A stretch of 14,458 nucleotides of DNA from Streptosporangiaceae bacterium (GTDB lineage Bacteria; Actinomycetota; Actinomycetes; Streptosporangiales; Streptosporangiaceae): NCBI GenBank assembly GCA_025934635.1, contig JAICWX010000224.1, forward strand, positions 1-14,458, read 5' to 3'. Both the position numbers and the translations under genes were made by a program. The notes below the pieces were generated by a model. It saw nothing but the letters and a program-made list of their open reading frames with translations. It searched no databases and was not told the origin of the DNA. Shown here piece after piece: positions 7,259 to 14,274 of this stretch. Position 1 is the stretch's first letter; every line of letters begins with the position of its first letter.

Positions 7259-8565
7259 CGGATCTGCCCCCGGGCCGGCCCGAAATCAATCCGCATCGGC
7301 CGGACGCCCAGCCGCTGGCCCGGGGCCACCCGCTTGGGCCCCTCGCCGTCGGGAATCACCGTCCAGATCCGGTCGGTGCGGTTGCGCAGCACCACCCGGC
7401 CGGCCTGGCGCGGATCCGGCTCGACCACCGCGCAGGCCGTGCGGTAGTCGCGGTCCCGGTTGAGGTGATGACTGGTCAGCACGGCGCCTTCGGACAGCAC
7501 GAGCAGGCTTCCCGGAAGCTTGAGGGTGACGGGGACCGGCAGCGGAGCGGAGCAGTTCCAGCAGCACTGCCCGGCCTGCTCCGGATCGTAGAACAGCTCC
7601 GCCCGGCAGGCCGGGCAGCCGCACACGCAGTCGTGCAGGGCGAGCAGCACGCGCCGCCAGGTCCCCTCGGTGACCCGGCTGTTCAGCGACGCGTCATGCA
7701 GGCCCGCGGTGAAAGCCCGGGTGAACACCCGGCGGCACTGCTCCGGGTAGATGGGCCACCAGGTCAGGGCCCGGTCGCCGGGTACCGGCCGGTTCGACGG
7801 GTCGCCGGGGTCGAAGATGAACACCGGCTCGATCCCGAAGTTGCGCATCAGCAGCTCGGTCTCCGACCGGTGGGCGCCGCGCTCCCACGAGCAGGAGGCA
7901 TCGGCCCGCACGCCGAACAGCGGGTGGCCGTGCACCAGCAGGTAGAACAGCAGCACGGCCAGCGAGTGCAGGTCGGTGACGGTCGACGGATGCGCCTCGT
8001 CGCGCAGGAGCTCCGGGGCCATGAACGGCCCGGTGCCCTTGACCAGGGAGGTAACCGCGTCGACGCCGATGTTGTCCACGTCGATGATCGCCGCCTCGCA
8101 CGCGGCCGGGTCGACCCGCAGGTTCCCGAAGCTGATGTCCCGGTAGCACAGCCCGGCCGAGTGCAGCGCGGCGAACGCGTCCACCAGCTCGCGGCCGATG
8201 GTGGTGATGACCCGGAACGACGGCTGCCGTTCGGTGTTGAGCAGCTGGGCCAGCGAGACGAAGCGCGGCTCGAGCAACGGCATCACGTAGCCGAATCCGG
8301 GGATCCGGCCGGAGCTGACCAGGTCGATCGGCCAGGTGAAGGCGGGGTGCGGCGGCCGGCCGCGCTGGACGAGCGCGGTGATCGACCTGCGCATCTCCTC
8401 GCTGCCCAGGCCGGGGCGGAACCACTTCACCGCGAACGGCGCGCCGTTGAGCCGGGCCACGTGGACGACGCCCTGGCCGCCCTCGCCGATCCGCTTCTCG
8501 GTGGTCAGCCGGGCGCCGGCCCGCTCCATCAGCAACGTGTCCCCGGACTGGATCAGCCCGTCCAC
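7255..8565 (-). CDS. Ser/Thr protein kinase-like protein with C-terminal zinc ribbon (TerY-P triad kinase)
   Basis: A 436-residue protein. The kinase domain shows a glycine loop IGEGGQGVV (26-34), the ATP-anchoring K47 in AVKWF, the catalytic loop YRDISFGN (D143, N148), the metal site D162 in DVD instead of DFG, and GTGPFMAPE (177-185) in the activation segment. Key residues are therefore present and activity is likely. After residue 310 comes a zinc ribbon with CPAC (317-320) and CWNC (335-338), then a beta-rich C-terminal domain of about 95 residues of no named family that I can assign. Kinase plus C-terminal zinc ribbon beside PP2C and a TerY-like VWA protein is the TerY-P arrangement. The GTG start at 8565 is one base after the PP2C stop; an internal ATG at 8529 would still keep the glycine loop. 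Confidence 0.85.
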   Translation of the reverse strand: MDGLIQSGDTLLMERAGARLTTEKRIGEGGQGVVHVARLNGAPFAVKWFRPGLGSEEMRRSITALVQRGRPPHPAFTWPIDLVSSGRIPGFGYVMPLLEPRFVSLAQLLNTERQPSFRVITTIGRELVDAFAALHSAGLCYRDISFGNLRVDPAACEAAIIDVDNIGVDAVTSLVKGTGPFMAPELLRDEAHPSTVTDLHSLAVLLFYLLVHGHPLFGVRADASCSWERGAHRSETELLMRNFGIEPVFIFDPGDPSNRPVPGDRALTWWPIYPEQCRRVFTRAFTAGLHDASLNSRVTEGTWRRVLLALHDCVCGCPACRAELFYDPEQAGQCCWNCSAPLPVPVTLKLPGSLLVLSEGAVLTSHHLNRDRDYRTACAVVEPDPRQAGRVVLRNRTDRIWTVIPDGEGPKRVAPGQRLGVRPMRIDFGPARGQIR

Positions 8566-8566
8566 C

Positions 8567-9445
8567 TCAGCCGTCCTCTTCGGCGTTCCCGGGCAGCAGC
8601 AGCGCGATCGTCGTGTCGTCCCCGCTGCCCTCGGCGGAGGCGCAGTGCTGCGCCCAGCCCGGTACCTCCTGCCCGAACCAGGCAGGGTCGTGGCCGGCGA
8701 TGAGCCTGGCCAGGTCCCGGCCCACGCCGGGCTGCCACGGCTCGTCAGCCAGGGCGTTGCCGTATCCGTCGGTGGCGAGCAGCAGCGCCGCCAGCGATAC
8801 CTGGCTCAGGTCGTGCGCGCTGGTCCGGAACGACGCCAGCGCATCCGGCTGGCACAGGCTGGTCGTCCGCCGCCCGTCCAGCCGGTCATCGCCCGCCACC
8901 GGGGAGAAGGAACTGCCATCGGCGCGCACGGCGAGCATGTCGCCGTCGCCGATCTGCGCGCACACCAGCCACCGGCCGGCGATCATGGCGACGAGCAGGG
9001 TGGAGCCGTAGGGGATCACGGGCGTATCGCCCGCGAGGTCCAGCATGAACTGCTCCTCCGTCGTGTAAGGCCGCACCTCGAGCTGGCCGGCCACGGCCGA
9101 ACGCCAGTCCGCCACCACCGCCCGGGCCAGTTCCTGCCCGGCTCGCGCGGCCGCCTCGTCTCCGCTGGCCGCCTCGTCTCCGCCGGCGCCCGCGGCCAGC
9201 CCGGCGGTCACGCGGGACGCCACCCGGCAGGCGACGTCGACGGCCAGCGCGGCCCCGTCGGCGCTGCGGAAATGGCGGCTGTGGCCGTGCCCGTCGGCGA
9301 TCGCGGCGACGACCCCGCCGGGGCCGTCCTGGCTGCCCACCGCGTCCTGGTTGGGCAGGCCGCTGGCCCGGTGGGCCGCCCCCCGGGCGCTGCCGGTGAT
9401 CACCCGCCAGGTGGCGACCTCACCCGTGATGCTGTCTATGGCCAT
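8567..9445 (-). CDS. PP2C-family Ser/Thr protein phosphatase
   Basis: A 292-residue single-domain phosphatase. The metal-binding and catalytic motifs are in order: NQDAVG (D34), AIADGHGHS (D51, G52), PYGSTLL, QIGDGDML, ATDGYGN (D226) and GSGDDTTIALL (D276/D277). It needs Mg or Mn and removes phosphate from Ser/Thr. An Ala/Gly/Glu-rich insertion (about residues 85-105) separates early and middle motifs. No membrane segment is seen, so it should be cytosolic. The ATG at 9445 is 5 bases after the VWA stop, and the kinase begins 1 base after its own stop, so its natural partners are those two proteins: it would reverse phosphorylation made by the kinase, perhaps on the FHA- or VWA-containing neighbours. 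Confidence 0.92.
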   Translation of the reverse strand: MAIDSITGEVATWRVITGSARGAAHRASGLPNQDAVGSQDGPGGVVAAIADGHGHSRHFRSADGAALAVDVACRVASRVTAGLAAGAGGDEAASGDEAAARAGQELARAVVADWRSAVAGQLEVRPYTTEEQFMLDLAGDTPVIPYGSTLLVAMIAGRWLVCAQIGDGDMLAVRADGSSFSPVAGDDRLDGRRTTSLCQPDALASFRTSAHDLSQVSLAALLLATDGYGNALADEPWQPGVGRDLARLIAGHDPAWFGQEVPGWAQHCASAEGSGDDTTIALLLPGNAEEDG

Positions 9446-9450
9446 GGCGG

Positions 9451-10233
9451 TCAGACGATCGTGTCCTGGTCGAAGATGTTCGGCGGTACGTCACCGGGCG
9501 CGCCGAACAGCCGGCGCGCCACCGCGCCGCGGTCCGCGCCCGCCTCCGACATCCGCGATACCGCCAGCGACGCTGCCACCAGGCGGTCGGCGATGTCCTC
9601 GCTGCTGTCCGCCACCAGCACCGGCACGCCCGGGTCGCCGATGAACCGGTCGAGCGCCGCGGACCTGGCGTCGCGGCCGATCGCGATGGCCAGCCGCAGC
9701 GCGGCCTTTCCCGCGGGCTGGTCCATCAGGGCGGACAAGCCCGCCTCGAACTCTCCGGGCCGGTCGGTGGCCAGTCCGTCGGTGATCAGCAGCATGGCCG
9801 GCCGCAGCGCCCGGCGCTCGATCTGGCCGGATGCCAGCGCCTGCGCGGCCAGCGCGAACGCCGGCCCCATGTTGGTCAGCCCCTTGGGCACTGGCTGCAG
9901 TGGCTTCCAGTCGAGCTGGGCTACCGGCTGGGGTTCGGCGATATGCCACCACGGCTCGGTGGCGAACGCGATCGTCCGGATGAACACCTGGGCCTGCTCC
10001 TGATCGCGTTCCCAGACCGCCAGGTGGGGCAGCATGTCGGCGATCGCGAAGTTCAGCGCCTGGATCTTCTCGCCCTTCATCCCGCCCGAGCAGTCGGCCA
10101 GGATGATGAAGTGCAGCGGGCGCCGGGAGATGCCGCCGCCCGGCATCCGCGGATACGGGCCGGCCGGGAGCATCGCCGGGCGCTCGGCGGTGGCCTCAGA
10201 GTCGTCCTGCGAGCGAGTACCGGCGCTGGTCAT
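9451..10233 (-). CDS. TerY-like VWA domain protein
   Basis: A 260-residue protein with one von Willebrand factor A domain from about residue 39. The metal-ion site is partly conserved: D47-C-S49-G-G51 (family consensus DxSxS, so the last Ser is Gly), T120 in KGLTNMG and D152 in LLITDG. Length, the ADCSGGM-KGEKIQALN start and overall layout are those of TerY. The first 38 residues are polar and probably disordered. The ATG at 10233 overlaps the upstream stop as ATGA, fixing the start and implying coupled translation; in-frame sequence extends further upstream but inside the preceding gene. It is likely a cytosolic scaffold whose metal-dependent binding is controlled by the kinase/phosphatase pair. 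Confidence 0.88.
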   Translation of the reverse strand: MTSAGTRSQDDSEATAERPAMLPAGPYPRMPGGGISRRPLHFIILADCSGGMKGEKIQALNFAIADMLPHLAVWERDQEQAQVFIRTIAFATEPWWHIAEPQPVAQLDWKPLQPVPKGLTNMGPAFALAAQALASGQIERRALRPAMLLITDGLATDRPGEFEAGLSALMDQPAGKAALRLAIAIGRDARSAALDRFIGDPGVPVLVADSSEDIADRLVAASLAVSRMSEAGADRGAVARRLFGAPGDVPPNIFDQDTIV

Positions 10234-11678
10234 GATGACGCCGACGGGCTGGGGGCGGTCGCTGGCAGCGAGTTGTTGCTCCACCACTTGTCCAGGGCGG
10301 CGAACGACGAGTTCGGGGCGCCCGCGGCGACGAAGAACACGTCCTCGGATGGCAACGTCCAGGTGTAGGTGGGCTGAGGGCCGTTGCCGACGTCGACCAT
10401 CACGCACCAGAGCACCTGGCCGGCTTGATGCGGGAACATCTTCGAGTCAGTGGCGTAAGTTCCCACACCGCCCTTGGCCGGCGGGCAGTTCGGTCCCGGA
10501 CTGGATTGGGTAAAGCCGGCCACCTTGCTGTAGCTCTGCCAGGTGGCTTCGTAGTCGGCCTGACTGTCCATCTGATACGCGTAGACCTTGCCCTTGATCA
10601 GGCCCGGATCGGTACAAGCCAGGGCCGTGACGCGACCCGGCATGTCCCAGCTGTAGGGCGGCGGATCGGGTTGGCACTGCGTCGTGGGGTCGCCGATGTC
10701 CCCGGGCAGCAGCTGGACGAGCGGCGCCACTCCGGCTGCCAGTGTGGGGCCCGTCGGGATCGGTGCCGCTGACCGCGTCGGCTTCGGCGCGGGCCGGGGC
10801 GAGTGGACCGCGGACGTAGCCGCGACTGGGCGGGTCTTGGTGAACGGGAACGTGTGGGCGACGGTGGCCGCGATCAGGTACCCGCCGATCAGCACGACCG
10901 CGGTACCGGCCGCGATCAGCCCGCGTCGCCGGACGGACCACGAGCTCCTGGAGCCGCCGGAAGACGGCTGAGGCGACAGCCAGGACTGCCCGGGCGGCGG
11001 CCCGGCCGGAGGCCAGGATTGCGGCGCCGAACCAGCGGGCGGCCAGGACTGGGGCGGCTGGCCGCCCGGCGGCCAGGACTGCGGCCCGGGCCCGGCCGTG
11101 CCCCAGGGCTGCGGCGGCGGTGACGGCAGCGGCTGGGACGGCGGCGGCTGCGGTGACTGCCAGAACTGGCCTGGCGGCCGCTGCGGCGCCGGCGCGGCCG
11201 ACGCACCCGGCGGCGCCTGTCCGGCCGGCGGCCAGGACTGCGGGCCCGGTACCGGGCTGACCGGTACCGGCCTGACCGGCGCGGACGGAGCGGCCGGGCT
11301 TGCCGGTTGCGGCGGCCCGGACGGGACCGCCGAGGGGTACGCCCGGACCTGGTACCCCAGCGCCTGGGCGTACTCCGAGGCCACCCACAGGCCGGCCGCC
11401 GGGTCGAGCGCCCGGCGGTCCGACAGTGCGCTGGCCACGAGCTGGACCGCGGTGTCGGGGTCGATGTGCTGCCCCTCGACGTGCTGCCTCATCTCGGCCG
11501 CGATGCCCGCCTCGGCCGCCGTGACCAGCAGGCTCCGCTCACGCGGCAGGTCGGGGAGCAGGTCGGCAACGAGGTTGCCGAGGGTGTGCGGGTCGCTCAG
11601 CACCCGCTGGCCGTAGCTGGTGACGGCGGTCCCCAGCGCCTCGCGGGCTTCTCCTTGTGCGTCGAGCTGCTGGCTCAT
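10230..11678 (-). CDS. Proline-rich single-pass membrane protein with N-terminal helical domain and extracytoplasmic domain
   Basis: 482 residues with no family name that I recognise. Four regions are visible. Residues 1-112 form a helical domain around SDPHTLGNLVADLLPDLPRERSLLVTAAEAG, reminiscent of small adaptor domains attached to actinobacterial signalling proteins. Residues 113-245 are Pro/Gln/Ser-rich with QSWPP at 147, 200, 210 and 220. A basic RRR at 250-252 precedes one membrane segment (253-275). Residues 276-482 should be outside, begin with a Pro/Thr linker and then a folded domain with four cysteines (335, 355, 398, 425), enough for two disulfides; it loosely resembles sensor domains of receptor Ser/Thr kinases. 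ATG 11678 has a strong ribosome site. It likely links an outside signal to the cytosolic triad. Confidence 0.8.
   Translation of the reverse strand: MSQQLDAQGEAREALGTAVTSYGQRVLSDPHTLGNLVADLLPDLPRERSLLVTAAEAGIAAEMRQHVEGQHIDPDTAVQLVASALSDRRALDPAAGLWVASEYAQALGYQVRAYPSAVPSGPPQPASPAAPSAPVRPVPVSPVPGPQSWPPAGQAPPGASAAPAPQRPPGQFWQSPQPPPSQPLPSPPPQPWGTAGPGPQSWPPGGQPPQSWPPAGSAPQSWPPAGPPPGQSWLSPQPSSGGSRSSWSVRRRGLIAAGTAVVLIGGYLIAATVAHTFPFTKTRPVAATSAVHSPRPAPKPTRSAAPIPTGPTLAAGVAPLVQLLPGDIGDPTTQCQPDPPPYSWDMPGRVTALACTDPGLIKGKVYAYQMDSQADYEATWQSYSKVAGFTQSSPGPNCPPAKGGVGTYATDSKMFPHQAGQVLWCVMVDVGNGPQPTYTWTLPSEDVFFVAAGAPNSSFAALDKWWSNNSLPATAPSPSASS
11001..11240. repeat. Imperfect repeats encoding QSWPP motifs
   Basis: The decamer GGCCAGGACT occurs at 11041, 11071 and 11230, with a one-base variant at 11011, so three copies are spaced exactly 30 bases apart. 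On the coding (minus) strand they specify the QSWPPAG/QSWPPGG units of the proline-rich linker. Copy number is likely to vary between strains. Confidence 0.65.
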
Positions 11679-11682
11679 GGTG

Positions 11683-11690
11683 TCCCTCCC
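11683..11690 (-). promoter_or_regulatory. Strong ribosome-binding site deciding the start at 11678
   Basis: Read on the minus strand this is GGGAGGGA followed by CACC and ATG. It selects the ATG at 11678 over the in-frame ATG at 11696, which lies upstream of the site. It sits in the 26-base gap after the FHA-protease gene. Confidence 0.7.
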
Positions 11691-11704
11691 GGGCATGCCG
11701 AGTG

Positions 11705-13333
11705 CTAATTGCCGGCCCCGGTCTGGGAGCCGTTCGTCGTCGGGGCAGTGACCGTCACCTTGGCGGTGGGGCCGACCGGATCCAGGTTGGGGCCAGCGAA
11801 CAGCTGCACCTGATAGGTGCCGGCGGGCGTGGCCGCCGCCCCGAGTGCGGCAGCGGTCAGCTCGTAGGACAGGCAGCCGCTGGTGGTCTTCGTGACGGTC
11901 ATCGGCAGCCCGTCGGTGCTGTCCAGGATCACGGGGGTGCCGTCGGGCATGATGACACCGAAGGCGACGTCCAGGCCCACCGGAAATCCGCTGTAGCCAA
12001 ACCCGAACACCGCTGACGTCGCCGCCGGAGTCGCCGGGCTGCCCGAACAGGCCGCGTCGGCCGTGGCCGCCACTCCGATCCGGGTCACCGATTCGGTGCT
12101 GGCCGACTGGACCAGGATCTTGCTCTTGAACGCGTTGTGCGCGCGGGCGGCTGCGATCAGCGGCCTGGCCTCGGCGACCGAACGGAGCCGCCACGAGAGG
12201 TCGCTGCCTTCTCCCGGGATGCTGAGGCTCGGCACGCCGATGAGCTGGCCCGTATCGGTGATCGCCGCGCCGCCGGAGTTGCCGTGCGCGACTCGCGCGG
12301 TCGTCTCCAGCTCGAACCGCGGGTCGGTGACGTGCTTTTGCGGGTCGGGCACGAAGGTCGACAGGACCCCGCTGGTCACGGTGATCGAGTTCGAGTCGGC
12401 CACGCCCGGGAATCCGAGCACGGTCAGGTGCTGATCGAGCTGGAGCGCGGAGACATTGCCGACCTTCAGGTAGGGCAGGTGCAGCGAGCCCGGGCTGACC
12501 GGCTGCCCGCTGGCGGTGGCGTAGATCTGCACCACCGCCAGGTCGAGGTAGCCGTCCGCGGCCACTGGCCGGGCCCGGTAGCGGGCGACCACCGGTGCGG
12601 ACGGTCCCTGGGTTGTCTCCACCGTGAGATAGGGCGGGTCATGCTCGAGCTGGGAGCCCGGGCTCCCGGATGCCACCGCGAACCCGGGCGCCTGCGGCTC
12701 AGCCACGTGGACGTTGGTGAGAATGAGCCCGTTCGGGCTGATCACGGTGCCTGATCCCCAGCCCGGTGATCCGACCGGGCCCACCACCAGCTTGACGGTC
12801 GCGGCCTCCGCGTGCCGCAGCACCGCGGCGGACGGGCCGTTGGCCGGCGTCGCGGGCCGCAGGGCGAAGAACCCGAACGTCGCCAGCCCGGCCACCGCCG
12901 CGAGGGCCACTCCGACCAGGGCACCCCGGCGCATCCGGCCGCCCAGGATCCGCCGGCCGTGGTTGCGCGCGATCTGGGTACTGGTCAGCGGGGGCGTGAT
13001 GCCGAGTTCCTCGCCGGTGGCCGGATCACCGAGACGCAGCACCACCGACTCGGTGATGCGCAGCGGCCCGCTCAGCTGCCTGCCGTCAAGGAACGTCCCC
13101 CGCCTGGACTGGTCGACGTAGGTGGCCCCCTCCGGGTCCGAGGTGATCACTCCGTGGCACTGCCTGGACACCAGCGGGTTCACCGACACCAGCTCGAATG
13201 CCGGGTCACGGCCCACCCGGACCGGTGCCCCGACCGGGAATATGCGCTGCTGACCGCCGAGCCGGGTGACCAGGACCGGTGCCTGGCCTGGTCCGGGTTC
13301 GCGCGCCGGCGTCATCTCAGTTTCTGTGGCCAT
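11705..13333 (-). CDS. FHA domain - transmembrane - trypsin-like serine protease protein
   Basis: 542 residues. An FHA domain occupies about residues 20-112, with VGRD (40-43), SRQCH (56-60) and RRGTFLDG (77-84), the phosphothreonine-binding signature. After a basic stretch comes one membrane segment (about 137-158). Outside it is a trypsin/HtrA-like protease domain with H209 in LTNVHV, D264 in YLDLAV and S353 in HGNSGGA, a complete catalytic triad. The last ~120 residues are a beta-rich domain with two cysteines; no PDZ domain is apparent. Topology by the positive-inside rule puts FHA inside and protease outside. ATG 13333 is chosen because MATETEM follows; the only longer form starts at a TTG (13360) directly abutting a hairpin. 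No good ribosome site is within range, a weak point. Confidence 0.87.
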   Translation of the reverse strand: MATETEMTPAREPGPGQAPVLVTRLGGQQRIFPVGAPVRVGRDPAFELVSVNPLVSRQCHGVITSDPEGATYVDQSRRGTFLDGRQLSGPLRITESVVLRLGDPATGEELGITPPLTSTQIARNHGRRILGGRMRRGALVGVALAAVAGLATFGFFALRPATPANGPSAAVLRHAEAATVKLVVGPVGSPGWGSGTVISPNGLILTNVHVAEPQAPGFAVASGSPGSQLEHDPPYLTVETTQGPSAPVVARYRARPVAADGYLDLAVVQIYATASGQPVSPGSLHLPYLKVGNVSALQLDQHLTVLGFPGVADSNSITVTSGVLSTFVPDPQKHVTDPRFELETTARVAHGNSGGAAITDTGQLIGVPSLSIPGEGSDLSWRLRSVAEARPLIAAARAHNAFKSKILVQSASTESVTRIGVAATADAACSGSPATPAATSAVFGFGYSGFPVGLDVAFGVIMPDGTPVILDSTDGLPMTVTKTTSGCLSYELTAAALGAAATPAGTYQVQLFAGPNLDPVGPTAKVTVTAPTTNGSQTGAGN

Positions 13334-13361
13334 ATCGCAACCACGCCCCGCTTCCCTCAAT

Positions 13362-13377
13362 AAGGCCTGGCGGCCTT
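13362..13377 (-). promoter_or_regulatory. Hairpin in the leader of the FHA-protease operon
   Basis: AAGGCC and GGCCTT form a perfect 6-bp stem around a 4-base loop, ending 28 bases before the ATG at 13333. The purine run GAGGGAAG lies between the hairpin and the start. It could influence translation or mRNA stability, but a 6-bp stem is common by chance in such GC-rich DNA. Confidence 0.35.
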
Positions 13378-13563
13378 CCCCGTCAGAGAGAACGAGCGCC
13401 AGGTCAAGTCGAGGGGAGGTTCCCCCATCTCCCGCTAAACCCGCAAATAGCGCCGTCCCGCCGTTAGTATCACGAAATTGCCGGCATGCTGGTTCACGGC
13501 CGCGGGAATCGATGACGTCGATGTCAGGTCAGGGCTAAGGGAACAATCCCTAAATGATCATGG

Positions 13564-13764
13564 CTAGCGCAGGTCGCGCAGCCCATAGGTTAGCTCCGAC
13601 TGCCGAAACCGAATATAACGCGCACCGATCGTGCGCGATATGAGGCCGGTACTTGCGGACCGCTTCGAAAAATTACTCTGACCAGGGATGTAGTAGGTCA
13701 CGTGGTCGCCCGGCGCGTCCGTGCGAGGCGCGGAACCCTCAGTGGCGGCTTCACCTGATTCCAT
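13564..13764 (-). CDS. Doubtful small ORF (66 codons)
   Basis: ATG at 13764 is preceded by GGGAA at a usable distance, and the frame runs 66 codons to TAG, in the same direction as the operon that follows. The product has an acidic start (MESGEAATEG) and a basic C-terminal half rich in Arg, Ser and Tyr, with no signal peptide, membrane segment or recognisable domain. Codon third positions are much less GC-biased than in the neighbouring genes, and a perfect inverted repeat and AT-rich hexamer lie inside it, so it is more likely non-coding regulatory DNA or a recently acquired fragment than a working gene. Confidence 0.25.
   Translation of the reverse strand: MESGEAATEGSAPRTDAPGDHVTYYIPGQSNFSKRSASTGLISRTIGARYIRFRQSELTYGLRDLR
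13612..13640 (-). promoter_or_regulatory. Inverted repeat next to a -10-like hexamer
   Basis: CGCGCAC (13619-13625) and GTGCGCG (13631-13637) form a perfect 7+7 bp inverted repeat around 5 bases. One base further on the minus strand is TATATT (plus-strand 13612-13617), a good -10-like hexamer in otherwise GC-rich DNA. I see no matching -35 hexamer. The layout fits a promoter firing towards the FHA-protease operon with an operator in its spacer. Confidence 0.35.
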
Positions 13765-13790
13765 GGCAGTTCCCGGTCGGCCCGAAATCG

Positions 13791-13823
13791 GTTTCAGCGC
13801 CGTTTCAGCGCCGTTTCAGCGGC
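13791..13823. repeat. Three 11-bp tandem direct repeats
   Basis: GTTTCAGCGCC occurs at 13791-13801 and 13802-13812, and GTTTCAGCGGC at 13813-13823. The 11-base period is about one helical turn, so a protein could contact the same face at each copy. They lie between the YCII gene and the doubtful small ORF. Confidence 0.75.
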
Positions 13824-13855
13824 GTAGGAAATAATTTCCGGCCGGCTCTCAGGGG

Positions 13856-14197
13856 TCAGAATTGCAGCAGCTCGCGCACTTCGACATAACCGTAGGTCGG
13901 CAATCTGTTTGCCCATTCAAGAGCGGCATCCATACTGGGGAGATCCATGATGTAAAAGGCCTGGATCTGCCGCTTGCCTTCGGCGAATGGCCGGCGCTCC
14001 ACCGCGTTGCCGATCGCGTGCCCGGCGATCGCGGTCTGAACGAGCCGTGCCTCGGCCGCGGCCGGGGCAAGCGCCCCGTTGAGCACGAACGCACCCGCCG
14101 CCCGCACCTGCTCGTCGAACTCAGCCCACGCCCCGAAGTCGGACTCGTCCCCGCTCGCCGCATCCGCATCGGCCCACATCAGCATCAGGTAGCGCAT
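13856..14197 (-). CDS. YCII/DGPF-domain family protein
   Basis: 113 residues, the usual length for this family. MRYLMLMWADADA at the start, then RRPFAEGKRQIQAFYIMDLPSMDAALEWANRLP and a final VEVRELLQF, match the YCII-related (DGPF) fold: a small ferredoxin-like, usually dimeric protein. The eponymous DGPF is changed to RRPF here, with the following AEGK kept. Members are often found beside ECF sigma factors in actinobacteria, but none is visible in the window. The molecular function of most members is unknown. ATG at 14197 is preceded immediately by GGGGG, a poorly spaced ribosome site. The region downstream carries 11-bp tandem repeats. Confidence 0.85.
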   Translation of the reverse strand: MRYLMLMWADADAASGDESDFGAWAEFDEQVRAAGAFVLNGALAPAAAEARLVQTAIAGHAIGNAVERRPFAEGKRQIQAFYIMDLPSMDAALEWANRLPTYGYVEVRELLQF

Positions 14198-14274
14198 CCC
14201 CCGACGCTATCCCGCAGGTCCGACATTGACCCGCGACGCCAGATGAGCGCGGCTCTTCCAACATGAGACATCCA

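Larger units (their letters stand above)
13334..13855. other. Regulatory-looking stretch upstream of the FHA-protease operon
   Basis: About 520 bases between the FHA-protease start and the YCII stop with no confidently coding gene. Base composition is visibly less GC-rich than the flanking genes. It contains a leader hairpin (13362-13377), a short palindrome AGGGA-ACAA-TCCCT (13538-13551), a 7+7 bp inverted repeat (13619-13637) beside an AT-rich hexamer, a doubtful 66-codon ORF (13564-13764) and three 11-bp tandem repeats (13791-13823). Together these suggest that the promoter and control sites of the five-gene operon lie here; none is proved. Confidence 0.5.

Noticed and set aside
6700..8703. 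Continuation of the first transporter frame through to 8703 as one large protein
   Set aside because: After the frame change the sequence is Arg/Gly/Pro-rich without any domain, while the real transporter similarity continues in the next frame and the kinase is encoded opposite.
10234..10407. Longer VWA protein starting upstream at 10407
   Set aside because: The extra residues are Arg-rich shadow sequence inside the proline-rich protein gene; the ATG at 10233 overlapping the stop explains the start better.
13413..13425. GGGGA-GGT-TCCCC hairpin in the operon leader
   Set aside because: A 5-bp stem with a 3-base loop is too weak to call as a regulatory element.
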